Shown here piece by piece: positions 25,001 through 30,776 of a stretch of DNA of 64,000 nt (position 1 is the stretch's first letter; each line of letters starts with the position of its first letter). The position numbers and the translations under genes were made by a program. A model generated the notes under the pieces. That model saw only the letters and a program-made list of their open reading frames with translations, made no database searches and was not told the origin of the DNA. The stretch spans positions 231,088,578 through 231,152,577 of the forward strand of contig CP136062.1 of the NCBI GenBank assembly GCA_032622095.1, in the 5' to 3' direction. Origin of the DNA: Siphonodentalium dalli (Eukaryota; Mollusca; Scaphopoda; Gadilida; Siphonodentaliidae).

Positions 25001-26995
25001 CTACACCACAAAGAGACAACTTTCTGGAACAATATAGAAAATATACTTGAAAGGGTGGAAGGTTTGGGGATCACTTTCACCCAAGAGGGTTAATCCCATA
25101 CATTACCAAAATTTTAAATCTTTAAATAAAATTTGAAAGTATTTTGTGAGTTGGTTTAACCCTTTTTTTTTCACTAAAGTTGATTTACACAATACGAGTT
25201 GATTTATACAATACGAGTAGATTTATACAATACGAGTTGATTTATACAATACGAGTTGATTTATACAATACGAGTTGATTTATACAATACGAGTTGATTT
25301 ATACAATACAAGTAGATTTATACAATACGAGTAGATTTATACAATACGAGTTGATTTATACAATATGAGTTGATTTATACAATAGGAGTTGATTTATACA
25401 ATACGAGTTGATTTATACAATACGAGTTGATTTATACAATACGAGTTGATTTATACAATATGAGTTACATGTTCATTAGATTAATTTAATATCAGACACC
25501 CAGGGTGAGTATTGGTAAGATACTAAGGTAGACAACTCTGTTAGATATTAGGATTATACCTGCACAGCCTGCTGTCCCAGCTGACCCAGGGTGAGTATTG
25601 GTAAGATTCTAAGATAGACAACTCTGTTAGATTTTAGGATTATACCTGCACAGCCTGCTGTCCCAGCTGACCCAGATTATTTGAGAGAAGCAGTCCAGTC
25701 TGTGATAGGTTGGCAAGTGGTTGCTGTGGTAACAGACCTTGGCTGGTCTGGATTGCACCATTGCCGTCAGTGATCTGTAAATTAAATATTAACCATTAAT
25801 TTATTAAACGGATTCTCCCACTCGGTTATAAAAGTAAAATTAGGATCGTTAATCAAGCCATCAGTGATCTGTAAATTAAATATTAACCATTAATTTATTA
25901 AACGGATTCTCCCACTGGGTTATAAAAGTAAAATTAGGATCGTTAATCAAGCCGTCAGTGATCTGTAAATTAAATATTAACCATTAATTTATTAAACGGA
26001 TTCTCCCACTGGGTTATAAAAGTAAAATTAGGATCGTTAATCAAGCCGTCAGTGATCTGTAAATTAAATATTAACCATTTATTTATTAAACGGATTCTCC
26101 CACTCGGTTATAAAAGTTAAATTAGGATCGTTAATCAAGCCGTCAGTGATCTGTAAATTAAATATTAACCATTTATTTATTAAACGGATTCTCCCACTCG
26201 GTTATAAAAGTAAAATTAGGATCGTTAATCAAGCCGTCAGTGATCTGTAAATTAAATATTAACCATTAATTTATTAAACGGATTCTCCCACTCAGTTATA
26301 AAAGTCAAAATGGAATGGTGTAGTATTCATCTGGAGGGCTTTTCGGGAAAAATAAGCAGACGGCTGATAATACCCGCAGAAGGAGTCCTATTGGATGGAA
26401 ATGTACAGATAATAAGTTCAACATTATAATTTTATATGAAAAAAAAAAAAAAAAATCCAGGTCGTTCGAAAACCAGAAACAGATTATTTTTGTTTGGCCG
26501 TATGAGAAAATTTTCTAAGCCGATAAAGTGGAATAACTCCACAAAAACAAGTTGGACAGACCTCATAATCGCAGGTGCACAGGTTCTCATGGTACTAAAT
26601 ATATGTGCCAAGCTTCCGAAAAAATTGCCAAAAAATGTAGGAAGGCCAAAATTGTGTCCACAGACAGACGGACGGATGGACAGACAAACTGATTCCAGTA
26701 TACCCCAACTCGTTGCGGGGTATAACTGACATTGATGATCATTTATCATTCATACGATATAATCGATAACTCACATTGATGATTGTTTATCATTCATTCG
26801 ATATAATCAATAACTCCCGTTGATGACCATTTATCATTCATTCGATATAATCGATATAATCGATAACTCACAGTGATGATCATTTATCATTCATTTGATA
26901 TAATCAATAACTCACGTTGATAATTGTTTTATTTGATTTATTTGCAGCTTCTTCGGCAGCTTCTTGTTTAAATGCTGCGGCCACCAGGTTCAAAT
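6333..26995 (-). CDS. pou2f: POU class II homeodomain transcription factor, multi-exon gene
   Basis: Eight exons (listed separately) join in frame into about 540 residues: 26995-26916, 25774-25646, 24638-24444, 16526-16347, 13534-13475, 12183-11965, 10203-10131 and 7021-6333. The N-terminal two thirds is rich in Gln, Ala, Thr and Leu, like the activation region of vertebrate Oct-1/Oct-2. The POU-specific domain begins with [10 protein letters not shown] and continues [13 protein letters not shown]. The homeodomain ends in [17 protein letters not shown], the class II signature with Cys at position 50 of the homeodomain. Such proteins bind the octamer ATGCAAAT in the nucleus. All internal boundaries are phase 0 except exon 7/8 (phase 1, splitting a Gly codon) and the 5' edge of exon 1 (2 nt left over). 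No initiator Met is visible upstream of exon 3, so the 5' end is incomplete. Almost every exon edge has duplicated copies in its intron. Confidence 0.93.
7402..7596. mobile_element. Two adjacent copies of the CCAGAGGGTGAATTTAGTGA hairpin
   Basis: Hairpins at 7402-7493 and 7504-7596 match the end modules of the foldback element at 5251-5674. Each has arms of about 40 bp around a short loop (CCGCATAGCGGG type) and begins CAGAATGAGG. The pair, separated by only about 10 bp, lies inside the last POU intron and together could form one larger cruciform. Confidence 0.85.
7597..8544. other. Intron 7 interior, nothing recognised
   Basis: This is intronic sequence between exons 8 and 7 with short homopolymers (G-run near 7751, A-run near 7865). 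A patch near 7845-7925 (GGTCATTCGGCC, AAAATGGCTGCC) resembles the ATGGCGGCC-type satellite near 46.5 kb. I see no coding or RNA feature. Confidence 0.4.
8545..8645. repeat. Inverted repeat, 36-bp arms
   Basis: The left arm 8545-8580 (AATAGCATAGTGTGTTTTCA onward) and right arm 8610-8645 are reverse complements with one mismatch that I can see, separated by 29 bp. A long hairpin or a small foldback MITE is likely; no flanking target duplication was resolved. Confidence 0.85.
9038..9170. repeat. Inverted repeat, arms of about 55 bp
   Basis: CGCCCCCAGTTTATAGTGGA on the left is mirrored by TCCGCTATAAACTGGGGACG on the right, with further pairing of CTGTAAATTAGGT and ACCTAATTTACTGG around a loop of about 20 bp. 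It is probably a non-autonomous foldback element in intron 7. Confidence 0.8.
9628..9965. mobile_element. Diverged copy of the 5251-5674 foldback family
   Basis: The copy contains a damaged hairpin (9716-9801, starting GAAGAATAAGGTCCCAAGAG and ending GGGGACCTCATTCTGC). On both sides are inverted copies of the inner module (GGTCTCCCATAGCAATTGAG and CAACTATGGGAGACCTAGGA). The outer arms ATAATCGAGGTGACTAATG and CATTAGTCACCTCGATTATG pair with each other. It has no ORF. Confidence 0.75.
10067..10112. mobile_element. Half hairpin of the same MITE family beside a splice donor
   Basis: GCAGAATGAGGTCTCCAGAG starts a left arm that stops after GCTAGGCCGC, so only half of the hairpin remains. It ends about 12 bp from the exon 7 donor (10125-10130), inside the transcribed intron. 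Confidence 0.65.
10131..10203 (-). CDS. pou2f: POU gene exon 7: start of the POU-specific domain
   Basis: The 73-nt exon has acceptor CTCCCTTTCAG|CCTGAAG and donor CTTG|GTAAGT. It encodes [20 protein letters not shown] followed by RIEL plus the first base of a Gly codon completed by exon 8. This is the opening of the POU-specific domain ([10 protein letters not shown] is class II-typical). It is shorter than the size range gene finders prefer but fits exactly in phase on both sides. Confidence 0.96.
10417..10559. mobile_element. Tc1/mariner-type MITE, copy 1
   Basis: TA dinucleotides flank terminal inverted repeats beginning CAGCAATGCCCTAAATAATC and ending CAGTAATGCTCTAAATAATC in complement, both continuing GACTCCTTAACCA. 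The inside (about 70 bp) has no ORF. A second copy is at 17897-18049. TA flanks and CAG ends suit the Tc1/mariner superfamily, but no transposase is present to prove it. Confidence 0.8.
10918..11425. repeat. 36-bp minisatellite, 14 copies, with 4-unit higher order
   Basis: The unit ACCAAGAGAACACACACAAT + AAGGAATGTGTGTCAC recurs 14 times in intron 6. Units 3, 7 and 11 carry ACCATGAG instead of ACCAAGAG, which gives a 144-bp higher-order period. The 36-bp length keeps frames open on both strands, so long ORFs here are artefacts. Within each unit ACACACA and TGTGTGT can pair. Confidence 0.95.
11773..11868. repeat. 23-bp minisatellite, 4 copies
   Basis: GAATAGGTGTTATACACACA + ATA is repeated four times with one T/G variant, about 100 bp from exon 6 inside intron 6. 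Confidence 0.9.
11885..11927 (-). pseudogene. Degenerate copy of the exon 6 3' end with splice donor
   Basis: On the minus strand ACAAGATCATTTAATATTCG then CTGGCCTTCGAG|GTAAAT mirrors the true exon end (ACAGGATCATATAACACTCG, then CGGGCCTCGAG|GTAAAT) about 70 bp downstream of it. One extra base (CTTCGAG against CTCGAG) changes the splice phase, so use of this second donor would shift the frame into the POU domain. Confidence 0.75.
11965..12183 (-). CDS. pou2f: POU gene exon 6: linker before the POU domain
   Basis: The 219-nt, phase 0 exon has acceptor ATATTTTTCAG|GCAGTC and donor CTCGAG|GTAAAT. It encodes 73 residues, [20 protein letters not shown] onward, then [15 protein letters not shown] and [20 protein letters not shown], ending GLE. 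The LDSPSL motif just before the POU domain resembles RIDTPSLEE of vertebrate Oct-1. The frame stays open beyond the donor, so intron retention would add residues before a stop. Confidence 0.92.
12218..12426. mobile_element. Truncated relative of the 59032-59519 TTAA element
   Basis: AATTACTATTTCTTTGGTTT, GGGGGTAAAAAATAT and the ending TGGGGACCGTCTGATCTTAT then TGAGTACCTTTA match both ends of the element at 59032-59519 at modest identity. The stretch near 12283-12310 (TAGTTGACATAGTTAGCATT) resembles the right flank of the Tc1-type MITE at 18049 and so approximates an unoccupied site. Confidence 0.6.
12540..13275. repeat. Scattered direct repeats of ATGTCTTCTCTATATAG
   Basis: The motif (AAATCATGTCTTCTCTATAT then AGCGACGGCAT) recurs at about 12565, 12607, 12678, 13150 and 13230, with a second shared module TTTTACGAAGGGGATATGAG. 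Between them (about 12725-13120) lies a block containing a CGCTTTACAAATG motif that I do not assign. This is intron 5. Confidence 0.65.
13475..13534 (-). CDS. pou2f: POU gene exon 5: short Gln-rich exon
   Basis: The 60-nt, phase 0 exon has acceptor CTCATTCCAG|AATCTT and donor TTACAG|GTAAGA. It encodes [20 protein letters not shown], comparable to the Gln-rich stretch of vertebrate Oct-1 around LPQQSQANLLQS. Its small size and weak conservation make it the least certain internal exon after exon 1, but both splice sites are good. Confidence 0.85.
13536..14112. other. Intron 4 stretch, nothing recognised
   Basis: AT-rich intron sequence with an AGAG microsatellite near 13645. A faint echo of the exon 4 donor copies (CTGTGTTTGTAGACTTTGTA near 14070) is the only structure seen. 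Confidence 0.4.
14113..14512. mobile_element. piggyBac-type MITE, copy 2
   Basis: Same structure and orientation as the copy at 5909: TTAA at 14113-14116 and 14509-14512, terminal CCCTTTACCCAACA repeats and two reciprocal hairpins. It has a short extra segment (AACCAGCCAAAACC) near the left end. It lies in intron 4. Confidence 0.92.
14590..14935 (-). pseudogene. Two degenerate copies of the exon 4 donor end
   Basis: On the minus strand, segments at about 14600-14690 and 14845-14935 repeat ACCAACTTACAGAGTCTACA-like and CTGCAGAACCAAGTT-like stretches of the real exon 4 end, followed by GTTAGCAAGGAC intron sequence. They carry substitutions and lie 1.4-1.7 kb downstream of exon 4 in the intron. 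The donor GT is altered in these two copies, so they look non-functional. Confidence 0.65.
14936..15944. other. Unassigned segment with CRE and CCGG motifs
   Basis: The left part (about 14940-15500) is richer in CpG than its surroundings. It has TGACGTCA near 15007, AACGACGTAAAAC and GAATGACGTAAC near 15480, and short open frames that look like chance. The right part is AT-rich. It could be a regulatory island or a piece of an unrecognised transposon; I cannot decide. Confidence 0.3.
15945..16215 (-). pseudogene. Two further copies of the exon 4 donor end
   Basis: Segments at about 15955-16025 and 16135-16200 on the minus strand repeat ACAGAGTCTACAAACACAG and GCAGAATC with flanking intron (TTAGCAAGGACACC). 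The 16135-16200 copy keeps a GTTGG donor-like start (AGGTTGAGGTTGG). They line up head to tail with the genuine exon 4 end at 16347. Confidence 0.7.
16347..16526 (-). CDS. pou2f: POU gene exon 4: Gln/Ala-rich activation region
   Basis: The 180-nt, phase 0 exon has acceptor TTTGATTTCAG|ACGCTA and donor GTTCAG|GTTGGT. It encodes [20 protein letters not shown], then [20 protein letters not shown] and [35 protein letters not shown] resembles QQFVLVHPTTNLQ of vertebrate Oct-1, which supports the assignment. Both edges have duplicated copies: donors towards 14.6-16.2 kb and acceptors towards 16.6-17.4 kb. Confidence 0.93.
16627..17435 (-). repeat. Tandem array carrying the exon 4 splice acceptor
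   Basis: About six units of 144-151 bp each contain, on the minus strand, TTTATTTTATTTCAG followed by ACACTAACACAGGCCCAGAC or the variant ACACAGACACAGACC, which is the first codons of exon 4. Units alternate between two types, giving a period of about 295 bp. Unit starts are near 16656, 16800, 16951, 17095, 17247 and 17395. Every unit keeps an intact AG acceptor with a pyrimidine-rich lead-in, upstream of the true acceptor in the transcript. Confidence 0.88.
17436..17825. mobile_element. piggyBac-type MITE, copy 3, inverted
   Basis: TTAA at 17436-17439 and 17822-17825; opposite orientation to the other copies. It sits inside the last unit of the exon 4 acceptor array: removing it and one TTAA rejoins CCCATTAATACTGAAT, matching CATTAATACTCAATAC beside the real exon. 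This shows both the insertion site and that the array is older than the insertion. It has a one-base gap in one hairpin (GAATGCTTGGC). Confidence 0.93.
17897..18049. mobile_element. Tc1/mariner-type MITE, copy 2
   Basis: TA at both ends, terminal repeats CAGTAATGCTCTAATTAATC and the complement of CAGCAATGCTCTAATTAATC, both continuing GACTCCTTAACCA. The interior (ATTTAGTCGGAAATATGGCT) is shared with the copy at 10417. Confidence 0.82.
18050..18467. other. Intron 3 stretch, nothing recognised
   Basis: AT-rich intron sequence; the beginning resembles the 12218-12426 repeat. No coding or RNA feature seen. Confidence 0.4.
18468..18583. repeat. 116-bp near-perfect palindrome
   Basis: GATTTATGTTGGGATATAAG on the left is exactly mirrored on the right, and pairing continues through GATAAATTTGATTCACAA to a loop of about four bases (CTTG). 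Arms are about 56 bp with very few mismatches and extend weakly outward (AAGATC on both sides). It would form a strong hairpin in RNA of either strand. Confidence 0.9.
18960..19450. repeat. Cluster of GGAGGGCTAT/ATAGCCCTCC inverted modules
   Basis: Three modules (about 18970-19055, 19095-19175, 19355-19445) start or end with CAGGCCTGGC or CAGGGCTGGC and contain AGGAGGGCTATTAATAGC-like hairpins. A related GGCGGGCT version lies at 33648-33745 and a fragment near 34725. This looks like a degenerate dispersed repeat family, source unknown. Confidence 0.7.
19585..20967 (-). repeat. Exon 3 donor array, distal block with higher-order units
   Basis: Tandem units of about 63-66 bp, on the minus strand containing CTCAG|GTACAGTTACAGT and ATACATAACCCAGCAA. 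From about 19589 to 20330 they form a four-unit higher-order repeat of about 264 bp (starts near 19589, 19853 and 20117); nearer 20340-20967 they are simple 63-bp units. This block is separated from the block next to exon 3 by a 1-kb unique island. Most units keep the donor-like CAG|GT. Confidence 0.92.
20968..21990. other. 1-kb unique island inside the exon 3 donor array
   Basis: The island is flanked by a 12-bp direct repeat GATTGACAGCAG (20956-20967 and 21991-22002), which is also part of the array unit. It has CTTCCGG and TGACGTCA near 21753-21773 and inverted CCAAT boxes (ATTGG near 21851 and 21884). On the minus strand a 47-codon frame from ATG at 21392 ([20 protein letters not shown] onward) ends at 21249. 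The reverse-strand layout, boxes first and then ATG, could be an internal promoter with an alternative first exon. An inserted mobile element with a 12-bp duplication, or ancestral intron that the array grew around, are equally possible. Confidence 0.35.
21991..24443 (-). repeat. Exon 3 donor array, proximal block, 63-bp units
   Basis: About 39 head-to-tail 63-bp units continue directly from the exon 3 splice donor at 24444. Read on the minus strand each unit is 21 codons: an exon-like part ([10 protein letters not shown]), the donor CAG|GTACAGTTA, and KYITQ followed by ACCCAG|CAACAC, which could act as an acceptor. The frame is open from exon 3 through about 19 units to near 23409, where a unit with inserted bases (ACCCCGTAAATG) breaks it. 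Substitutions among units are mostly single bases, so homogenisation looks recent. Confidence 0.95.
24444..24638 (-). CDS. pou2f: POU gene exon 3: Gln-rich exon
   Basis: The 195-nt, phase 0 exon has acceptor TTAAAATTTCAG|CTGCCC and donor ACTCAG|GTACAG. It encodes [20 protein letters not shown], then [20 protein letters not shown] and [20 protein letters not shown], ending VNHTQ. The pattern matches [20 protein letters not shown] and AAAVQQHSASQQH of vertebrate Oct-1. It contains the first in-frame Met of the assembled coding region. If the donor is skipped, the frame continues into the 63-bp array, so the repeat could lengthen the protein by 21 residues per unit. Confidence 0.93.
24811..24873 (-). 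pseudogene. Copy of the exon 3 5' end with a broken acceptor
   Basis: CCGAGAGTGGCCCTGAGTTC and TGAGACACTAGGAGCGGCAA repeat the first part of exon 3 (24592-24638) with a few substitutions. On the minus strand the acceptor AAATTTCAG of the real exon is AAATTTCTG here, so the AG is lost. It lies about 200 bp upstream of the true exon in the transcript. Confidence 0.85.
25179..25467. repeat. 19-bp minisatellite, about 15 copies
   Basis: GTTGATTTATACAATACGA is repeated with small variants (GTAGATT, ATATGAG) within intron 2. No link to an exon edge was seen. Confidence 0.95.
25498..25586 (-). pseudogene. Tandem copy of the exon 2 3' end with donor
   Basis: An 86-bp unit repeats the last 28 nt of exon 2 (GGGTCAGCTGGGACAGCAGG then CTGTGCAG|GTATAATCC) plus about 58 nt of intron. 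The copy's donor is intact and phase-identical to the real donor at 25645/25646. In the transcript it lies just downstream of the genuine exon 2. Confidence 0.88.
25646..25774 (-). CDS. pou2f: POU gene exon 2
   Basis: The 129-nt, phase 0 exon has acceptor TTAATTTACAG|ATCACT and donor GTGCAG|GTATAA. It encodes [20 protein letters not shown], then [20 protein letters not shown] and [15 protein letters not shown] resembles GDGNTGTQTNGLDFQ near the N-terminus of vertebrate Oct-1. Both of its edges are tandemly copied in the flanking introns. Confidence 0.92.
25775..26308 (-). repeat. 94-bp tandem array carrying the exon 2 acceptor
   Basis: Five further copies of a 94-bp unit follow the real exon start; acceptors lie near 25868, 25962, 26056, 26150 and 26244. 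Each has, on the minus strand, TATTTAATTTACAG|ATCACTG and ACGGCTTGATTAACGATCC, so each retains an intact acceptor and the first four exon 2 codons (ITDG). They precede the true acceptor in the transcript and so would compete with it. Confidence 0.93.
26411..26730. mobile_element. Dispersed repeat of mollusc type ending in a GGGGTATAA hairpin
   Basis: The sequence holds an A-run, CAGACAGACGGACGGATGGA and the end CAGTATACCCCAACTCGTTG followed by CGGGGTATAA. I recall such ends from many bivalve and gastropod sequences; that is memory, not a search. No ORF; the family is not named. Confidence 0.6.
26726..26910 (-). repeat. Tandem copies of the exon 1 donor
   Basis: Four degenerate units of about 42-54 bp repeat, on the minus strand, AACAATCATCAATGTGAGTT, the last codons of exon 1 plus its donor. 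The donor survives as GTGAGTTAT in the units near 26770 and 26868. It is GGGAGT near 26814 and GTCAGT near 26728. Confidence 0.82.
26916..26995 (-). CDS. pou2f: POU gene exon 1 of the supported chain
   Basis: The 80-nt exon has acceptor TCTCGTTACAG|ATTTG and donor ATCAAC|GTGAGT. Two bases complete a codon begun upstream, then 26 codons: [20 protein letters not shown] and NKTIIN, joining exon 2 in phase 0. It is Ala/Glu-rich, without a Met, so at least one more 5' coding exon or a downstream start is needed. Evidence is splice sites, phase and position; I see no direct similarity to vertebrate Oct-1 here. Confidence 0.78.
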
Positions 26996-27125
26996 CTGTA
27001 ACGAGATAAAACGTAACATTAAAATAACATGTGGCTACCACGTTCAAATCTGTAACGATCCAAAACGTAACATTATAATAACATGCGGCCACCAAGATCA
27101 AATCTGTAACGAGCCGAAACATATA
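26996..27125 (-). repeat. 54-bp tandem copies of the exon 1 acceptor
   Basis: Two extra units of exactly 54 bp place AACGATCGTTACAG-like acceptors (CAG near 27050-27052 and 27104-27106) followed by ATTTGAACGTGGTAGCC or ATTTGATCTTGGTGGCCGC ahead of the real exon start at 26995. The frame stays open through all three units (LVAACY, VVATCY, LVAAAF), since 54 is a multiple of three. Confidence 0.88.
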
Positions 27126-28471
27126 ATTACAACAACAACACTGCATAGTGTGCTTCAGAACGAAAAAGTTGAATAAAATCAACAAATTTGTGAATTTAAA
27201 AAATATTCAAACATTAATGTAAATGGAGAAAATGCGACATTACACCAGTTTACACCTTTTATATGGAGCCGGCCTCGGACTTGGTATACACTTTATAGTG
27301 CTCCCCCACAAGGGAGCCTGTTTCAACTACATGTACCTGTATTTATATGTAAAGAATAATTGTAGGGTCTTGGAGTGATTTGCAATAATATTTTTTTAAA
27401 GAAGTGAAGAAAGAAATTTCTAAATAAAACATCTCAAAATAAGTAAAATGACCAAGTTATGCTTACCAAAAAAAGTGCTTAAAGGTACACAGGTTTTGAA
27501 AATGTTCTGAATGGTACACAGGGTTTGTGATCGGCACCAGTGCAGTTACTTATACTGTGCTCCTGAATGTCTGACGCCCATCACTTCCATCAGCAATTCG
27601 TTTTCCATTCATTTTAATTTTCCTTGGTATGCACGGGGGCCAGGATAATATTGTAGGATACAAGGTTGAAATTTTAAGAATTATTAATTTTTGGGACCCG
27701 CCACATGGGGAACGCAAGTTTTTTCCTGTCCGACCTCGGACACACACCCTTCCAACACAAGTTTTTTCCAAGGGCAATTTGGGACCCATCCCCAGTTTGA
27801 TGAACAATTGTGAAAAGAGCAGGATAATTAGGCAGACCAAGGGTGTGAAAATTTTTAAATAATCATCCGGATGAAATGCCAATCATGTAACAGTCCTTCC
27901 CATGAGGAAAACACAGCGAGAGCACTTATTTGCTCTCACAATTCAGAAGACAGGTGTCATTGTGCCTCTAATGTAATCTAAGTTGGGTTTTTCTCAAACA
28001 AAATGTCATTGTGGGATAGACCTATGTCCATTTACACTTTCACATGCCAATAATTTAACTGAGATGAGAAAGGTTCTAAATATACCTTTAGACAGATCAA
28101 TAATCAACGATTACAGTCACCATAAGCATTTTGACAACAGGGACGAGTGCAAAGTTTAGCACCCGTGAATTAAAAATAGCGAGTGCATACAGGTGCGAGA
28201 GCAATCACTCATGTATCCTGGGAAGGACTGATGTAAGCTCAATAAAAATAACCAGAAATATCAGAAAATCACAAAACACTTATTAATTTGTCAATTAAGA
28301 TTCAGCATACATTCCCATATGTTACCCGCACCAGTACATGTGTATATATATATGCATCAAAGAAGTGTTAAGAGTAGTGTATACTCTCACTTGGTGACTA
28401 GCCCCAGCTAGATGACCAAATGGCAAATAGTCTGTTTTAAATTTTAATCATATAATTTTCCATCTGTTCCA
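27126..28471. other. Long intron stretch, nothing recognised
   Basis: Unique-looking AT-rich sequence between exon 1 and the possible upstream exon. A patch with CCGACCTCGGACACACACCC near 27730 and a TATATATATA run near 28343 are the only notable compositions. Confidence 0.4.
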
Positions 28472-28861
28472 TTAACCCTTTACCCAACAAACCGGCCAAA
28501 ACAAGCTTCAACAGCCTAAAATATCTTCGATCTGTCTCAATAGAACCATACACATATGGATATCATTGGAATCGGCTCCTTGACCACATTGTGATAGTTA
28601 CAGTTATGCCCTGTGCCAATGCATTCTCTTATATATGCGAGTCGACCATAGGTCGCCTCGCATATATAAGAGAATGCATTGGCCTAAAAAAAATCTTTTT
28701 TTAACACTTTTTACCATTTTTTCTTACATTCTTTAACAATTTTATAATTTTTAATGTGTTAAGCCAATGCATTCTCTTATATATGCGAGGCGACCTATGG
28801 TCGACTCGCATATATAAGAGAATGCATTGGCACAGGGCCGTTCTGTTGGGTAAAGGGTTAA
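28472..28861. mobile_element. piggyBac-type MITE, copy 4
   Basis: TTAA at 28472-28475 and 28858-28861 with CCCTTTACCCAACA ends and both reciprocal hairpins intact. Same orientation as copy 1. Confidence 0.93.
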
Positions 28862-28908
28862 CCATAACAAGTATAACATCAACATGTATTCTTTGCAAAT
28901 AGCAGAAA

Positions 28909-29099
28909 CACAGGGGCTTGTAATGCGCTCGTTGCTCTGCCACACCCCCAACCTGCACTGCCGTTAGGCCAAAAATATGCGCCATTCCTACTAGTATATA
29001 TGGGGCCTATGTATAGTACCATGATGTATAGATAGCACAATATAAGGGGAGTGCAGGTTTGGAGGGGGAGGGCATTGCAGCGCATTACAAGCCCCTGTG
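28909..29099. mobile_element. Small foldback element
   Basis: CACAGGGGCTTGTAATGCGC on the left is mirrored by GCGCATTACAAGCCCCTGTG on the right. The next modules (CACCCCCAACCTGCACT against AGTGCAGGTTTGGAGGGGG) are also complementary. The loop region of about 90 bp has no ORF. Confidence 0.8.
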
Positions 29100-29109
29100 G
29101 CAGACATAG

Positions 29110-29690
29110 TAATGCCGAAATAAAATGTTTTATCATATGACTCAATCATTATTTACGTTGGAAAGAATGTCATAAATCAATTTCATATGAACTACTAGTT
29201 CATATCACCTTCCGATAATTTGATTGGTTTGTTGACAAAAAGTGTGTTTTGATTGGCTGAATGGCAGCCGCGACCAAGCCGTATCTCTAACTAAATGCAG
29301 GTCAAATTCGTGCGCGTCAATCAACGCGATGCCGAAATTCTCGCAATTATAATCTTGAAATATATAGTTTTGGACATTGTTATACGATAAATAGAATATG
29401 TAATTCGTATTTATCTAATAAACATACGATATAATGTCACAAACTGAGAAGAGAATAGCGCACTATATCTTCGCGTGCATATTATTTCTGCTAGTTCACC
29501 AGGTGTAATTGGGCTTCCGGTATAATGAAGTGACGTCACATAACCTTTTGCTGCCGATGTCATATAGCTGTTTAGTGATTTGTGTCCTTTTTGGACATCA
29601 TAATCAATTTATAGGTGTCATATGATAAATAGAATATGTAATTCGTGTTTCTCTCATATGATATTTATGAAACTCGTCACAAATTTTCAT
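29110..29690. other. CpG-bearing patch with CCAAT, CRE and ETS-type motifs
   Basis: ATTGG occurs at about 29222 and 29252, TGACGTCAC near 29532 and GGCTTCCGG near 29512; the last two have the same order and spacing as in the island at 21.75 kb. A direct repeat GATAAATAGAATATGTAATT occurs at about 29387 and 29622. This could be a regulatory element of the POU gene or a dispersed element carrying promoter motifs. Confidence 0.3.
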
Positions 29691-29699
29691 AAATATCAC

Positions 29700-29835
29700 A
29701 TGACAGGGTTCCTGCACCTATTTTCATATGAAATTCAAGGGTTTTCAAGGAGTGTAGGGGGCCAAAATTCAAGGGTTTTCAAGGAGGCATATATACTCAA
29801 ATTTCAAGGGTTTTCAAGGACAGTCACAAATAGTA
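29700..29835. repeat. TTCAAGGGTTTTCAAGGA repeat cluster
   Basis: The phrase AATTCAAGGGTTTTCAAGGA occurs three times at about 29727-29820 after CAGGGTTCCTGCACC. A matching cluster of CCAGGGTTTTCAAGG lies at 30777-30890 and ends GGGTACCCTGCATGAG, so the two clusters face each other like the ends of a dispersed family. Confidence 0.75.
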
Positions 29836-30384
29836 TTGTACCTTGTTTATGTGAATCTGTCACAGTGTGGTAGTACAGTCTTACTACTGTAACTAATATA
29901 TTTCTACATCAACTTGTCATCAAGCTGCACAAGTGGTCTCAATTTAAAACCAATTTGCACTATCTGGTTTATGCAAGTTACTGATCCCAATGTATAGCCA
30001 TATTGAAACAATATTTTGTTTGTCCGCACTGCTCCATATACTTTGGGCATAGATCATTAAATCATATCTTGATCCATTTAATTTGTTTGAGAATTATAAA
30101 ATAAATTTACTGTGACACTGATAAATGTAAACAGTCTTGAAAATGCCAAGAAAAGTATGCTATCTACATGATACTAAATGTGGTTCATATTTCAGCAATG
30201 AGTATTATATTGAAAAGTAGTTATTTTTAATTAGATAATGATACTAGGACAAGCAAATTATTGTTTCATTATTTATGGCCTATAGTATACTGAGGCTATA
30301 GGCTATACTAATTACTATAGCCTATAGGTGATTTCAAAATACATAAATTATGTATAGTGAATGACGATGATACTGATGTATATT
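29836..30384. other. Intron stretch, nothing recognised
   Basis: AT-rich; includes a local inverted repeat around TATAGCCTATAG near 30290-30330. No gene seen. Confidence 0.4.
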
Positions 30385-30529
30385 CTAATTGACAATGTGC
30401 ACGGAAGGCCCAATTATTGTTCCCAGTGGCTGTGTGCGTAAAACACTTGATTGTATATTTGGAAACTCTTTTAAACAAACCAATTCATCTGCAGAGGAAA
30501 GCGAATATAACGCATGGTTTTCCCCAGGC

Positions 30530-30740
30530 GCATGACGTATACCTAAATTAACACATCTTCTATGGTATGCGCGACATGATTCGTGGAAAATAGAGAACCG
30601 AAGTAGTGACAACCAATCAGAGAGCCGCTTACGTCAGCATGCACAAGTTTAAATGAACCGACGGAAACCAGCGGAAATTACCGAAGTGTTACTCTTGGTT
30701 CCGTATTACGGAAACACGGAGCACAGCGAGTTATATTAAT
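30530..30740 (-). promoter_or_regulatory. Possible GC-richer promoter patch on the minus strand
   Basis: Read on the minus strand the patch contains TTCCGTCGG, GCTGACGTAAGC (CRE-like) and TGATTGGTTG (inverted CCAAT), followed by a donor-like TTTAG|GTATAC near 30546. It could drive a non-coding first exon of the POU gene, which still would not supply an ATG upstream of exon 3. Evidence is motif composition only. Confidence 0.22.
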
Positions 30741-30776
30741 TTAACTTCATTACGCGATTGGCGAGACTTGGATTTT

